NCBI GenBank assembly: GCA_002118135.1
Contig: BDIU01000422.1
Coordinates: 1 to 64,000, forward strand
DNA: 64,000 bases
Direction: 5' to 3'
Source: Trebouxia sp. TZW2008
Lineage: Eukaryota > Chlorophyta > Trebouxiophyceae > Trebouxiales > Trebouxiaceae
Part shown: one piece after another, positions 43,943 to 55,900 of the stretch
Layout of the letters: each line of letters opens with the position of its first letter
How positions within the stretch are numbered: the first letter of the stretch is position 1
The notes under the pieces: generated by a model
Databases searched by the model: none
Told to the model about the DNA's origin: nothing
The model's input: only the letters and a program-made list of their open reading frames with translations
Program-made: the position numbers and the translations under genes

Positions 43943-45853
43943 TCCAGTCAGTGACTACCGTGTACGACTAGGACTATTACTGCAGTAATTTCATGATTTG
44001 TCTGTGTATGCTACAGTCTGGTTTGCATTAGATTTTGCAAAGTCTCTGCCAACCTCACATGCAACAGAACCCATCTTCTTGTCGCAGATTTTGCTTTCAT
44101 CAATAATCCTCTGCATCACACCTGTAATTCATGATTTGCCAAATGGGTCGTTCAAGTTTGCAGACATAGGGTGATGGACAGTTTAAGCGATATATGGCCT
44201 GCCTGCTGGTGCCACTTGGCAAGCTGCCAGTGTCGTTCATTGTCAATTGATGTCATTCTTACCATGCTTCGCATGATGACTGCTGCATCCAGTAACGTCA
44301 GCCAAAGTTGTTGCAATGTTTGATGGGCACAATGTTGTCTGTTAGTTCGGAGCATCAAACGCATTGAACCGTGATGCTTTTGGCACTCTGCTATCATTGA
44401 TGGTGCAATCTAGTCAACAAATCAGTCGAAGTTCATAGCAGTAGCAATTTGCTGTGACCAGCTTCTATGTCAACGAAAGACAGCATGCCCTTGAAGCAGC
44501 TGGAAAATGCTGTGATGGCTCGTTTGTGACGGGCTCTTTGCCTGCTGTGGTCATGCACTAGGACGTGTGGGTTGCACAAGATGACAGAGATGGGCAATTG
44601 GTCTCATGCGTTTTGTACGGCGGTGCTGAAAACAGCATTCAGCTGCTGCAGCAACCATACTGACTTTTCACTTCCGACACTATGCGTGCGCCAACACAAC
44701 TGAGCGCTTGCTTTTTTATTGAATGCTATGCAGCTGCTGAGTACATGAAACAGAGAGCACTGACCCTGATCAAAAATGTCGGACAAGCAGCTAAAGCTCC
44801 ACAACAGCAGATTTTTGAGGTGAAGGAGTATTGCTTCAATGCTGACAATCTGCTGAAGCACTTATTATCCCCTGTACGTTCACTTGGCGAGTCATAGCAT
44901 AGCATGGCGGCAGGTATCGCGGTTGTCGGAAGTGCAAGGCAGTTTGAACAACGCTCAACTCTTCGTGTACCGTACGACGTATCACGCGCAGCGTAGCGTC
45001 AAAACAGCGTCGGCAGTTCGGTCCCAGATAGTGCTGTTATCTACGCTTTGCTGTTATCTACGTAGCTACGGATACGTAGGCTGTAGAAGGCCCAAACCCC
45101 TTGTATCTACGCTCAGAACGCTGGTATACAAGTTCCTTAGACGCTCAGCGCCGACCTGACTTTACAGCTTGTTTTCAGCCTTTTGTGGCCATGTCGTGCA
45201 CGTGGCAGCGTTTATTTCACTTAAAATCTGTTGTCACAAGCTTGTCAAGCCTCTGCACATCACACAGACAATCTGAACGGCAAAATGTTGGCATCAGGTT
45301 TCGATTACGTAAAATCTAACGCCAGCCTTAGGGCTTGAGTCACCCTATCATGCTACGTGGACATTACGTGAAGCCGTTTTTGGGTGGCATTTTACTGATA
45401 TGTACTATATACACGTATTTATCTCGTGCAAATGCCTTATACACAGTCAAGTATATGCAAATGTAGACGTGTATAAGCTCATTTTTAAGCCATGTAACGC
45501 ATGCTCATATACGCTTATACCTGCATTCTACTTATACACGAGTATATACAGCGTTATATACGCATTTTTTGGGGGAATTCTGTGTAGATACCAGCACTAG
45601 TCCCAGACGACCTGCGGGCCAGATTACTCGTCACCCCTTGTTTGAAATTTTGACTTGGAGCAGAGCATGGAATGTAAGGTTCCAGTAGCACGGGTGCGCA
45701 CGACTTGACAGTTGGGCAACATCGCTGTACTCTTAAGAGGTTGCTTGTGCCTCTGGCCGCCAGATAATTGTTCTGACTAGTGACGGCCTTGAGTCTGTGG
45801 ATTTACAGACCCGCGAGGCGCTCTGCGTAGCAGCATTGTGTGCTGGTCTGCAG
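43943..45853. other. Intergenic region, including a TATACG-rich block
   Basis: No recognised gene. Positions 44985-45085 have repeated TATCTACG/TACGTAG words (GCTGTTATCTACG twice in 30 bp and a TACGTAGCTACGGATACGTAG palindromic cluster). Positions 45395-45575 are TATACAC/TATACG-rich like the left edge of the window. The region is richer in CG dinucleotides than its neighbours. Confidence 0.5.
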
Positions 45854-47361
45854 ATCAGAAGCCCTTCCATCCCAGCTAAGCAGTGAAGCACCGCCACCCA
45901 GCCAAGGTGTTGAAACAGACAATAACGCACTGCTTGCTCAGCAGTCGCCCACAGAAAAGCCACAAGAAGCAGCGTTCACAACAGCTGCAGGCCAGAATCA
46001 GCCTCAACATGAGGGCCTTGGCTCACACAAGACTGCAGCAGGTGTTGTATTACCCTCAAGTGAGTCAAGACAGGCAGGACCCCAGGCATTGGACACAGCC
46101 ATAGTAAACCTAACTCAAAAGATGGCCGACTAAACGACTGACAACCTTGGTCAGGCAGCACTTGATGAGATTAGCGCTGTAGTCAGCTCACCGCACAACA
46201 AACACTTGGGTGCAAGCAAAACCCATGCTGACATTCTGCAAGCATCCAACACACCCCACAATGCAGCCCCAGGTGCATCACAAGATGCGCACAGTACGCT
46301 GCAGCACAACCTGGCGTTCCCAATCAGCAGTATCCCTTTGTCAGCAATGCAAGGCTTCACAGGAAGATGAAAGCACAGAAAGTTCAGACAGTACTGACAT
46401 TATTCCAGGTGCCAAAGAGGCAGCTGCTACTTTGCATGGCAGTGCTGCATTTCGCACAGAAGGCACTGACCTTGCAGAGCTCACAAAACTAAACAGCATA
46501 CCCACCACTGAGAATCCAGCCAAAGATGAAGATCCAGCAGAAGTGAACAGCCGACTGAAAAGCCCAGGCAGGTCACCTGTAAGGCAGCTGTTCACAGACG
46601 TCAATGACTCAAGCAACGCAACAGCCAACATGACCAGCAGCACTACTAACGCTACCAGCACCAAACAGGGCCAGCAGACAACCAGCACTGACCACAAGAC
46701 GAGTGACAGTGCATCTGCTTGGTTACATACAAAAACCGACTTTGGAGAGGCACCTGACAGCAGCTGCAATGCTGAGGCTGATGCTGGGAATGCAGACCCG
46801 GCAAATGCATCTGCAGACAATGCTGATGAAGTAGGGCCAGCAGCCATCTCAACCAAGATCTTTGTCAGCATGGCAGGCGCTCTCCTGAGCTTCAAGATGC
46901 TGACATTTGCTGTAATTGCAAAGACATACAGGTGAGGACCTTTGGTCAACCCTGTGTATCTGGGGCGTTTTGCATGCTGAAGTGCATTTGCTACCTGATG
47001 AGATTGGAGGTGTCAAGACTTTCTTCATGTACACCAGTGCTGCAAGATTGTTGAGGTTGACATAAGCATGCTACCAAACTCAGCGCTCAGACTGTCCACA
47101 TCATGACTCAAGCATCAATCTGGGCATTCAGCAGCATCTTGATCAGGTCATCATCATCCCAAGCTCAACTGACTGCACTCAGCAGGCCTTGTTCCCAGCT
47201 GATTTGACTTAGCAGTGCATTGCTTTCGCTGCAGGCAGGAGAGCCCAGCTGTCAGCGGCTTACTGAACAGAGCTGTATACCACTGCTACCATGCAGTTGG
47301 AGCGGTTGTTGGGGTGTCCATTGGCCTAGGCTCTGAGCTGAAGAAGCTTTTGGCTTCTTAA
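45854..47361 (+). CDS. Uncharacterised Ser/Thr/Ala-rich protein with two C-terminal hydrophobic segments
   Basis: Well-supported part: exon ending at 46931 (AG, donor GTGAGG) joined to 47235-47361 (TAA); phase fits. The end encodes KIFVSMAGALLSFKMLTFAV and, after a short loop, YHAVGAVVGVSIGLGS, so two C-terminal membrane segments are likely. Upstream is low-complexity (EDESTESSDSTD.., NASADNADE). The 5' part is unresolved. A coherent frame from 45854 (acceptor CTGCAG) to 46103 could donate at GTAAAC (46104) to the acceptor at 46362, removing an in-frame TAA at 46131-46133. The removed piece itself looks coding (NLGQAALDEISAVV), however, so a broken gene or assembly error is also possible. The first exon was not found. 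No family recognised. Confidence 0.5.
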
Positions 47362-48857
47362 TCTTATGAACAATCAGTCATGCAATATCAAGGAAGCTTC
47401 TAAATGTCAAAGGCCTTACAGGCCATCCACATTCATCGTTTCGGCTTGCATGGGAAGTCTCTAGGACTTCGAAATGAGGTTTTGTGTCTCATCAGGCATC
47501 ATGATGGCTGTCGTTTTAAGGGATGAATGGCTTGACTGAACATGCCAAATCAGCCCCAACGTCAACGGAGGTTAAGGGCATTGGCAGCATATTTATATTG
47601 TCAAAGTCGTGTTTGCAACATGTGTATCAAAGGCATCACTGGGTCAACGAAACAGGCGTACAGCAGTGATGGAATGCTGACGCGTTGTCAGTCAGTGATG
47701 TGACATTTAGTGACTGTCAGTCACACCACCACAGTAGTGAGCAAACACCGAGTTCGGAGAAATTGCTGCAAATGACCTTGCTGCGGTCTTACAAAGTTCA
47801 TAAAGGGCGCTTGTCAGAAAATCTCGCTGAGCACATTACATACCAGAATGTAGACCTTCAATGCGTTCAGCGTACGAGCTTGGATCTAGATGTAGAGCAT
47901 GAAGACTCAGCAGGCTGCAAAGCCGAAAGGAGGAAGTGTTCTGAGTAAAGCTTTGACAACAGTAGAGTATCAATGCTGTTTGGCAATAGCAACTTGGCAG
48001 AAGAAATGGGCTAATTTTAGGCTGTCACTATTGGCAATACCGAGTCTGCAGAAGAAATAGGCTAAGCATTTGGCTGTCACTATTGGCAAAACTGAGTCGG
48101 CAGAAGAAGTGGGCCAAGCATGTGGCCATCACTATTGGTCAGCACCTGGTCTATACTTGGCAGCGTGCTGCACAGCATGATATGCTTGAGAGGAGACATG
48201 CACAACCTGCAATAGCTGAAATCTGAAACAAGACTAAGGCATGAGCAGCATCACAAATCAGTGTGATACAGCTGCGGCTGATGATAGCGAGGAATCTGTG
48301 GTTGGACCACAAGCACCATCAGGTAGACAAAATTGGTCGCCCAACTTAAGACATGCTGCGCTCTCAAAAGACTGGGTGACACAATGCTGTGAACTTGTCA
48401 AGAGGTCCAGACTGTTGGGCATGGGAAGTCAGATCAAAACCACCACACACCACGCACACCCTCACATATGCCACAGCAGGCGCCTGCCGCGTAGCAGCAC
48501 CAACCCAAAACGCCCTGAGGGCGTAACAGCTGCTCTTCATGGCTGTCAGAGCACCTGCAAAGACAGTTACAACATTACAGCACTGCTAGGGTTGAGTCCA
48601 AAGGTAGCGCTGATATATGACCAACCAGAGCTGTCAAGCATACAACATACACAGAGATCGCTGCAGAAGGCACCATCACAAAGCGATCAGCAACATAAGA
48701 TGCGTGCAGGCAGCCCCTGAGTACTGCTTAAACCATCAGGGCACAATGTGCTGCCTTGTGATACAGACACACAGCTGGGACAGCCACCAATTGTAAGCAG
48801 ATACTCGCACACACAACTGTCTCAGAAACAGCAGGCATGGCAGAGAGCAGTGGGCAC
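47362..48857. other. Intergenic region with a tandem repeat
   Basis: A 159-codon ATG frame at 48241-48720 (+) has no recognisable domain and no splice context and is not called. Apart from the tandem repeat at 47977-48145 nothing is recognised. Confidence 0.4.
47977..48145 (+). repeat. About 55-bp tandem repeat, three to four units
   Basis: Units contain TTGGCAATAC..GAGTC.GCAGAAGAA.T.GGCTAAGCAT.TGGC and GTCACTATTGGCAA. Unit starts lie near 47980, 48031 and 48085, with a partial unit near 48128. Divergence is 10-15 percent by eye. Confidence 0.85.
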
Positions 48858-51800
48858 TCACTCATTGCTGTAGGGCTGCAAGCCAGGCTTGGGCTGGCAG
48901 CAGTCATCCTCAGGGAACAGCATGCTGTATGAGCTGGGCTGAGGCGGGTCACAAGGGTCTTCTGGGAACAGCGTGCTGTATGAGCAGGGAGTTGCACTGC
49001 TCCCCACGGGGAAGGGGCAACCATCTGTGCTGACTGCTGAGTCAGAAGATGAGGAAAGGTCAGCAGCAGTTGAGGGGTCCCTAACAGGAAGCTCGTTCTG
49101 TCTGCAGTCACTTACTGTTTGCATGCTTTCTGCAGCCGTGGAGCTGCGTCCACCTGCACTGCTGCACTGTGCAACAGCTGAGGCATGCTGAATTGGGCTG
49201 ATGTCTGATGAGACAGTCAGGGAAGCATTGCCCAAAATTCTGTCTTGGGCAGCAGCTGATAGATGATCATTTGCCTCACTCTGGTCATGAGCATCAGTTG
49301 TGCTGCTATCTTGAGCAGCATCAAAAGCACAGTCATCTGTGCTGTTCTCAGCATTTGAGGAATGGGATGTGCTGAAAAAGACGCCATCAGACGTGAGGCT
49401 GGGGCTGCAGTCTTCATCAGACTCTCGAGGGTAGGGAAACTCAAAATGGAAGGAATTGTTGTCATCATCATCATCATCATCATCCAGCATAAATTGATCA
49501 AGCTGAGAGGATGCTTGCTTGGTGTTTGGGCCTAATTATGCTTTAGAAGCCTGCTGGGCACTGCTTGATGGCATGTCTGAAGCTGCATGTGTGACAGCTG
49601 ATGAGTGGCGATGCTGAACCTCTGCAATGCAGTCTAGGTGGCTGTGGCTGCTACCATTTGCTTCACAACCTACGTCCATACCAGACATGCACTAAGAACA
49701 GACCATGTTGCATGATTTCCCGGACATTTAGCTTACAGTCAACCTTTTGCGGTGTTGTCAGCACGCTGTAGATTGTGTGATGTCACAGTGTGAATGCAGA
49801 AAACATCAGCTGTGCAAGTCAGGAGATGCACAACATCTAGCACACATGGCGAGAAGCACAACACATCAGGCTATGACATTGGGCATCCATCAACAATGGA
49901 CACTCAATTTCAGCAATAGTATCCTGCCTGGAGCATTCTTACCTGACAATGACTGCAGCACAGACTTGGGTGACTGTGCTTGGTGGTAGGCCTCCATCTC
50001 CGCAACAGTGCCAGCAAGATAGGCATGCTGGATGGCCTTTGAGCACATGCGCCACTCTCCAAAGGGGTACAGTATCTTGCTGAAGAAGTCAGCGGCCAGA
50101 TCAGGGACGGCACTGCACTGCCGCACCCTGTCAAGGAGTGGGTGCTCAATGGGCCTCTCTTCAGCCTCCGCATCACACACTGCATCCATCTGCCACCAAG
50201 CACCAGTCAGCAGGCATGTGATTTTCAAGGAAGTGCATAGCAAGCTGTTATGCTACGTGCAACTGCTGGCTTGTTTGCTGCATCCAATTGCCACAAAGCA
50301 GCAGTCAGAATGCATACAATGACTGCAAGATTTAGGCAGGAGGCAGCATGTGCTTCTGAGCATTATCACCAGCACCTATTGCCTCTACTTGTCAAAAAGC
50401 ACCAGTCAAAATGCACTCATTGTTCTGAACATGGTGTGAGCAGCATTCACAATCGCTTAGGGCAGACCCCCGCCTGTTTAGTTGCAACAGGGAGGCACAG
50501 AGCTGAAATTAGGCTCACGGTGACATTACACAAAGATCAGATGCATGCATTTTGCACAAGAAGCTGCTAGCATGCTGAAGTCTCACAGCAAGCTGAAAGT
50601 CTATGCATGGTTTCTGCACATGGTGTCTGTTCAAGATACAATTATGGCTCGTCTTGCTTGTTCCTAGCACAAAAGTTCCTTGCACATTGGGCCTGTGCAA
50701 GCCTTTAAGGTCTAGGGTTTACTCACTGCAAGGTACACTGGAAGCCTATAGCAAGGTACACTTGAAGGTATAGCAAGATCACTGCAAGACGCACTTGGGC
50801 TATGAGCAAGCAAGACGAGCTGATAAATGCACAGTGTCAAACAGGCTGCAGAGCATATCTCACCCACTCAAGCTGGGCTTCCACAATACACTGGTACCTC
50901 CTCCAGGTAGACTTGAGACTACTTGGCACTTCAGACTCAGAAGCCACAAGTGGTTTCTCATTCTGGAAAGGCAACTCGCCCGTAAGCATCTCGTACAGGA
51001 CGACTCCAGCAGACCACATGTCTGAGGAAGGCCCATTGATTCACAGCTTGCAGTCAAAGCGCGTGTTCCCATTGACATGCTGGAGAGAGCGCAGCTGCTC
51101 CATAGAGGCATAAGGGCCAGTGGCACCTACAGGGATGATGTCCTTGATGCTTGTGTCTATCTCACCGGTTTTGACCATGGTACCTGCATCAATGACATTG
51201 CTGTTGCTGTGTCATCACAATGGTGTCTCCATTGGAATGCTATGCCGGAGGCAACACAGCTGCTCCATTGAGGCATAAGGGCCAGTGGCACCGACAGGAA
51301 TAATGTCCTTAAAGCTTGTGTCTATCTCACCACTTTTGGCCATGTTCCCTGCATCGACAACATGCAAATTCACGACGAAACATGCAATTCCAGCATCTGG
51401 GTGAATACAGGTGCCTCCTGCACAATAACCATGTTGTTTGACACAACTTGACCATTACATGAAAGGCAGTGCAATTTCTGTGTCGCCCTGTTTGTGTATC
51501 ATGACTGCGTGTACGCCAGTGCTGTTTCTGTCTGACATCCTTGCAAGATCGGACAATGATAGTCAGGAGCATTGTCAGGTGTTGCAGGAATGGCAACGCC
51601 AGCTACAAACAATTACTTGATCTTGGACGGGCCAAGCAAAATGGCGCTGTCACCACCGCTGTGAGCGGCCACCCATGACAGGCAATACATACACAGAGAC
51701 AGGAAATCCAATCTTGGTGATTCTGGCGTCCACCTTGACTTTGTATGGCTAAGAACTTCAGGAGAAGGGGCTCACCCGTGTCAAAGTCAAACTTGGCAAG

Positions 51801-52589
51801 CCCAAAGTCAATGAGCCTCAAGACAAGATGCGTGTCATACACATTTGGCACCTGTGCTAGAACGTGTAACATGTGCCAATACAATTCTAATGCTGCCTCT
51901 GCAGACAGAAACTCCCCTTATGACGCCTAATGGCGTAGTCGTGTCTTTTCTTTCCATTCTATTTCGATTTCATGACTACTATCACTATCATCATGTATGC
52001 CCTCGAAGTTGTCTTACCTCTAGCAGCTGTGCAGCCACCACAAGCATCTGTCTCTCAATCTCAGCAGGTGTGTAGCTGGGTCTTGCAAGCGCTGTGTGAG
52101 TCAAGCTTGAACCTTCTACCAGCCTGAAAAGCAGTGCAGCGTGCTCACAGCTGCTAGACATAATGTAGCATGAGGTGCTCACATGACACACATAGTACTG
52201 TTCAATTATGCAGAACTCACTCCATGACCAGGCACCAATCCTGGTCCATACTGGAAGCTCTCTCCACAAGCTTGACAACCCTTGGAACCGCACTTGCGTT
52301 TGCCCTTCTGAGTGCACTGGCTTCGTTGCCAAGCAACGGTTCGTATTCAATTTCATCTTCCCTGGAGACTTTCTTGACCGCAAAGAGCTTCTGCGGCCAT
52401 GTGTTGACTTGATAGTACCTGTGACAGAGCTAGCTTAGTTTTCTGTCAGACCAAACCCTTGCGCGCAATTTGGGCATACCTTTCAACGCGTGTCACGCAG
52501 CCGCCCTTCCCAAGCGTGAACGGTTTGTTTGATGTCACTGGAAGATACGCATGGCTTCCTACAACTGTCGGGCGGTCCTGAAGAGTCAT
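48858..52589 (-). CDS. Divergent protein-kinase-like protein; HRD loop missing and in-frame UGA (possible pseudogene)
   Basis: Exons: 52589-52480, 52418-52221, 52123-52018, 51851-51776, 51183-50864, 50189-49943, 49531-48858, 1731 nt (576 codons plus stop), phases all fit. Kinase signs: Gly loop LGKGGCVTRVER, AVKK (Lys about 52-53), NEASALR helix-C-like Glu, RLIDFGLAKFDFDTG (DFG 153-155), activation segment PVGATGPYASMEQLRS (SME where APE is usual), DMWSAGVVLYEMLTGELPF. The C-terminal tail is acidic and Ser-rich with a poly-Asp run. Two defects: no HRDxKxxN-like catalytic loop exists between exon 3 (ending AAQLLE) and the DFG exon, whose intron carries a dispersed repeat; and codon 211 is UGA (51043-51041) inside an otherwise continuous frame. 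The activation exon has a second complete copy at 51215-51348. It may be a pseudokinase, a decaying gene, or affected by assembly error. Confidence 0.75.
51215..51348 (-). repeat. Second full copy of the kinase activation-segment exon
   Basis: Acceptor GATGCAG at the same phase, then a frame reading GEIDTSFKDIIPVGATGPYA, near-identical to the exon at 51183-51075. Many differences are synonymous (ATC/ATT, ATC/ATT, GTA/GTC, TCT/TCA), so both were under protein-level constraint. This copy diverges after MEQL and hits a stop. It could be a mutually exclusive alternative exon or a decoy. Confidence 0.85.
51891..51960 (+). repeat. Dispersed hairpin repeat, copy 3
   Basis: TGCTGCCTCTGCAGACAG, then stem ACGCC (51923-51927) / TAAT / GGCGT (51932-51936), then TAGTCGTGTCTTTTC. 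It occupies the middle of the 166-bp kinase intron where an HRD-encoding exon would be expected. Confidence 0.75.
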
Positions 52590-52916
52590 GACGAGGAAGC
52601 GCTTCGCAGACAAAGCTTGAAGGCGACGGAAGCAGACTGAGCGTGAGCAGCTTTCAAGCAGCGTGTCAGCAGCGAAGTCAAGGCTGTGATGGCAAGACGC
52701 GAGCGAGCATAGAGCCAAACCGTGCACGCACGCACGCACGTACTCGAGCCATAATCCCTGAAGCTGCAAGCTGCCAGATGCCCAAACAACCTCCGCTGTG
52801 CCGCATCGAAAACTTTTGAACCGTCAACATTGATTTTTGCTTCTGACTAGCTGACCGTAGCTGTGTTTGCAAAGTCCAATGTGTACAGTCCCCGTGCTGG
52901 CAGCAAAGTTTTGAGC
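52590..52916. promoter_or_regulatory. Shared divergent promoter region (kinase-like / Smr-like)
   Basis: Only 327 bp separate the two divergent ATGs. A (CGCA)n tract lies near 52724-52740. No TATA box or motif can be assigned. A bidirectional promoter is inferred from spacing only. Confidence 0.5.
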
Positions 52917-55900
52917 ATGGCATTCCAAAGCGTGGTGAGGTTTTTCAGCAGGGTCCTGACGGGCTATGAACAGCCTGAGTATTGCGCGCCGGCACCTGAT
53001 CCGGTCCAGGTTGACCCCTCAAAGGCAAGATGCAGGCGTCATCTCCTGCTCTGCGCTTCGATTAAGCCTATGTTTTCTTCTGAGATGGTTGACCGCCTTC
53101 TGTGCAGGGTACCGGCCATGGTGATCCTGAGTTTGGAAAGGTTCGTTTAGAGGAAAGCGGTGAAGTTGACACAGCTGCAGCCCCTCGGGCGACAATCGAG
53201 GTGCCGCTGCAAACGCCTTTGCAGGAAGGACTGCCGCCAGTGAAAGGGTCCAAGGAGCTCACGACTCCCAAGAATGCTACTGCTGCAAGTGCAGAAGATG
53301 TTGTTCTTAGCCAACAAGCTGAAAGCAAAATCCTTGAAAGCCCTCCAAAACACACTGGTGACACGCACAGCTGGAACATGTCTAGAGGTACAAGACAGGT
53401 GAGTGAAGTCTTTGCTGCACAACTTCAGTCCTTTGACCTGCAAAACTTCCGTCTCATGCAGGCTCCAGATCTGTGTCAAGCTGCAGGAAGTCTGACTTGA
53501 GAAACACGACTTGTGTGCGTGCAGTGTGGGGCTAGAGGCGTCCCCGTCATTCATGCTGCTCAGAGCCAGCCTGCAAAGGCAAGCCTTTCCACTGCAACTC
53601 ACAACCCAAAAGCAGCACCCTCCCAGCAGCTGACGGTCAGTATCACTGGCAAGCGTTAGCTCGCTTACAGCCAACCACTCAGCTGTGTGTTGCTGAAATG
53701 ATGCATTGTGTTGCAGGTTGGGCAGGCAATGGGTGTTGCAAGCCCAAAATACCGTGCTCATGATAAGCATGCAGTTAGAGCCAAACTGCAGCATCAGGTA
53801 CGTGGCATACACAGTAGCGCTTGCTTGTGTCTTTCAATCCCAAGCCACTGCCCAGCAACCGTGGTTATGTGTGACCTTTAGTGGGCCAAGAAGCGACAGG
53901 AAGAGAATCTTGAGCGGAAGAAGGGCTTGCAAGAGGATATTGCCCAAATGGATCAGTCAATGACGTCCTGTCGAAACAGGCTCAAGCTGAATCCTGAGGA
54001 TCATGCACTCAGAGCAGAGTACCAGATTCATATCGCTGCCTGGAAGGCTGTCAAGGCTGATCTGCAGAAGGTACATCAGCTATGTTGATGACACAATCAA
54101 TCTGCACCGTCTGAGCTGTTTCAAACTCAGGAACAGCATTCAATCATGCCTAACCCTGCTTTGATTGTCTGACTGCAGTTAGAGAATCCAATGATGGCCA
54201 AGGGGGAACATGTCAAAGAGAAGAAGGCATTGCCCAAAGATCAGGTACACTTGACCTTGTACTCTCTACCGTTGCCATGCTTGCGCTTGGTATAAACGCG
54301 CTATAACCATTGCGACTTATGGGAGTTGCAATGCCGGTTGTGCTGCATCTTACGCTTTTTTGATTTGCAGGCTGTTAAGATTCCAGCTGACTGGGCAAGC
54401 AGCAGGATCAATAGGAAAATCATTGCCCCCGCTTCAGCCAAAGGTGATGATGGCACCAATGGCATTGTTGTTGCCGCCCCCACTCCAATTTCTGCCGCAG
54501 TCCGGCGTCAAAAACAGCATTGCTGCTGCTGCTGCTAAAGCTGCCACAGCAAAAGCGGAGGCGAGCAAAAAGCAGGCAGCTGCTGAGCGCAAAAGGGCTG
54601 CTCAATTGCTCCGCACAGCGGTAAGCCTGCTGCCCAACGACCATTCAGTGTCACCGGAGTGCAGTAGTGTCTTGTTGCATTGATGAACACAGTCAAAAAC
54701 AGCAACAACTGACTCACTCTTGCTCTTGTGTTGCCCATGACGAGACCTTTTTTGTTCTGCTACTGGAAAAAAGCATTTGCTGCATCGACTCCTGCCTGTA
54801 TTGTGACGTATTGGAACTATGTGTGCCTTGTGCAGGCTGAAGTGGGTAGGCAGGAAGCTGCGGCAATGTCAGCCCAAGCTCAGGTGAGCATTTAGGTCTT
54901 GATGTCTGCATTGACCATGCAATTTTACCCTACATGGCAGATTACACATGATCATGTCACTGCAATACACTTGACATGTTCTGAATGAGTTGTCAAGTAC
55001 AGCAAATACGTTGTAAACATGGTGGTGCCATTAGGAATTTTGACAATGCAGTGTATTTGTTCTTTGCAGATTACACATGATCATGCAATACACTTAGTAT
55101 GTGCTGACTGAGATGTCACATACAGCAAACAGAATGATGAATGTGATCATACTATTTGCATGCACTTGATGACTATAGGATCTCAGATGCAAGACTGAAG
55201 CGCTGGAAAGGCAAAGAGAAGCAGCAGCCGCAAAGAAGAGGCAAGAAGAAAAGCTGCGCAAGGTATGTCTTGTTGAGCTTTCTACCATGTGCCTTCAGCT
55301 AAGATCTTGCTTCGGCTACAAACAATGTTCAACAATGTCTGTTACTCTGCAGAAGCAGAATCAGGGGCCCACACTCCAACAGTGTTTGGCTAAGGCAGAT
55401 GAGACGTGGAAGGTAAGCCATTACTTGCATCAAACCAAGGAATCATTGTACATAACACTCAATTTGTAATCTGCAATACGCAGTATGCGTTCTTTGACAG
55501 TATGGATCTTGAAAATGCAATGCGAACTGCAAAATTCCTAATATACTGGTGCCAACACGTTGTGCGCAAGCACTTTGAGGTTTGAATGCGTTGAGCGCAT
55601 TTGCCGCTTGACCACATGGCTTCAAGACATAATGTCAGCGTCTTTTCCTCATGCAGGACCTGATGCGAAAGCGAGAAGCCAGAGCGAGAAGCCAGAGCGT
55701 TCATAGAGGCCAACCCTAGGTATGGCCATTTCAAACTGAAGGCCTCTTCAACTTGCGACTTGCACGCCTTCAGCTCTTGCAGCACTTTGGAATGCATCCA
55801 CAGTTGGATGCGCTGTGTGTGCACTGGAGACAATGCTGCGTTTACTGAGATTGCAGACAGGAGGGGCATGATCCTGTTGCTTTGCGTTCAAATGGGTCTT

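Noticed and set aside
46341..46949. Minus-strand frame of 202 codons with hydrophobic runs
   Set aside because: Antisense of the plus-strand Ser/Ala-rich exon; the plus strand has the phase-consistent junction to 47235-47361.
48241..48720. 159-codon ATG frame on the plus strand
   Set aside because: No domain, no flanking splice sites, low-complexity Ser/His/Gln content; may be accidental.
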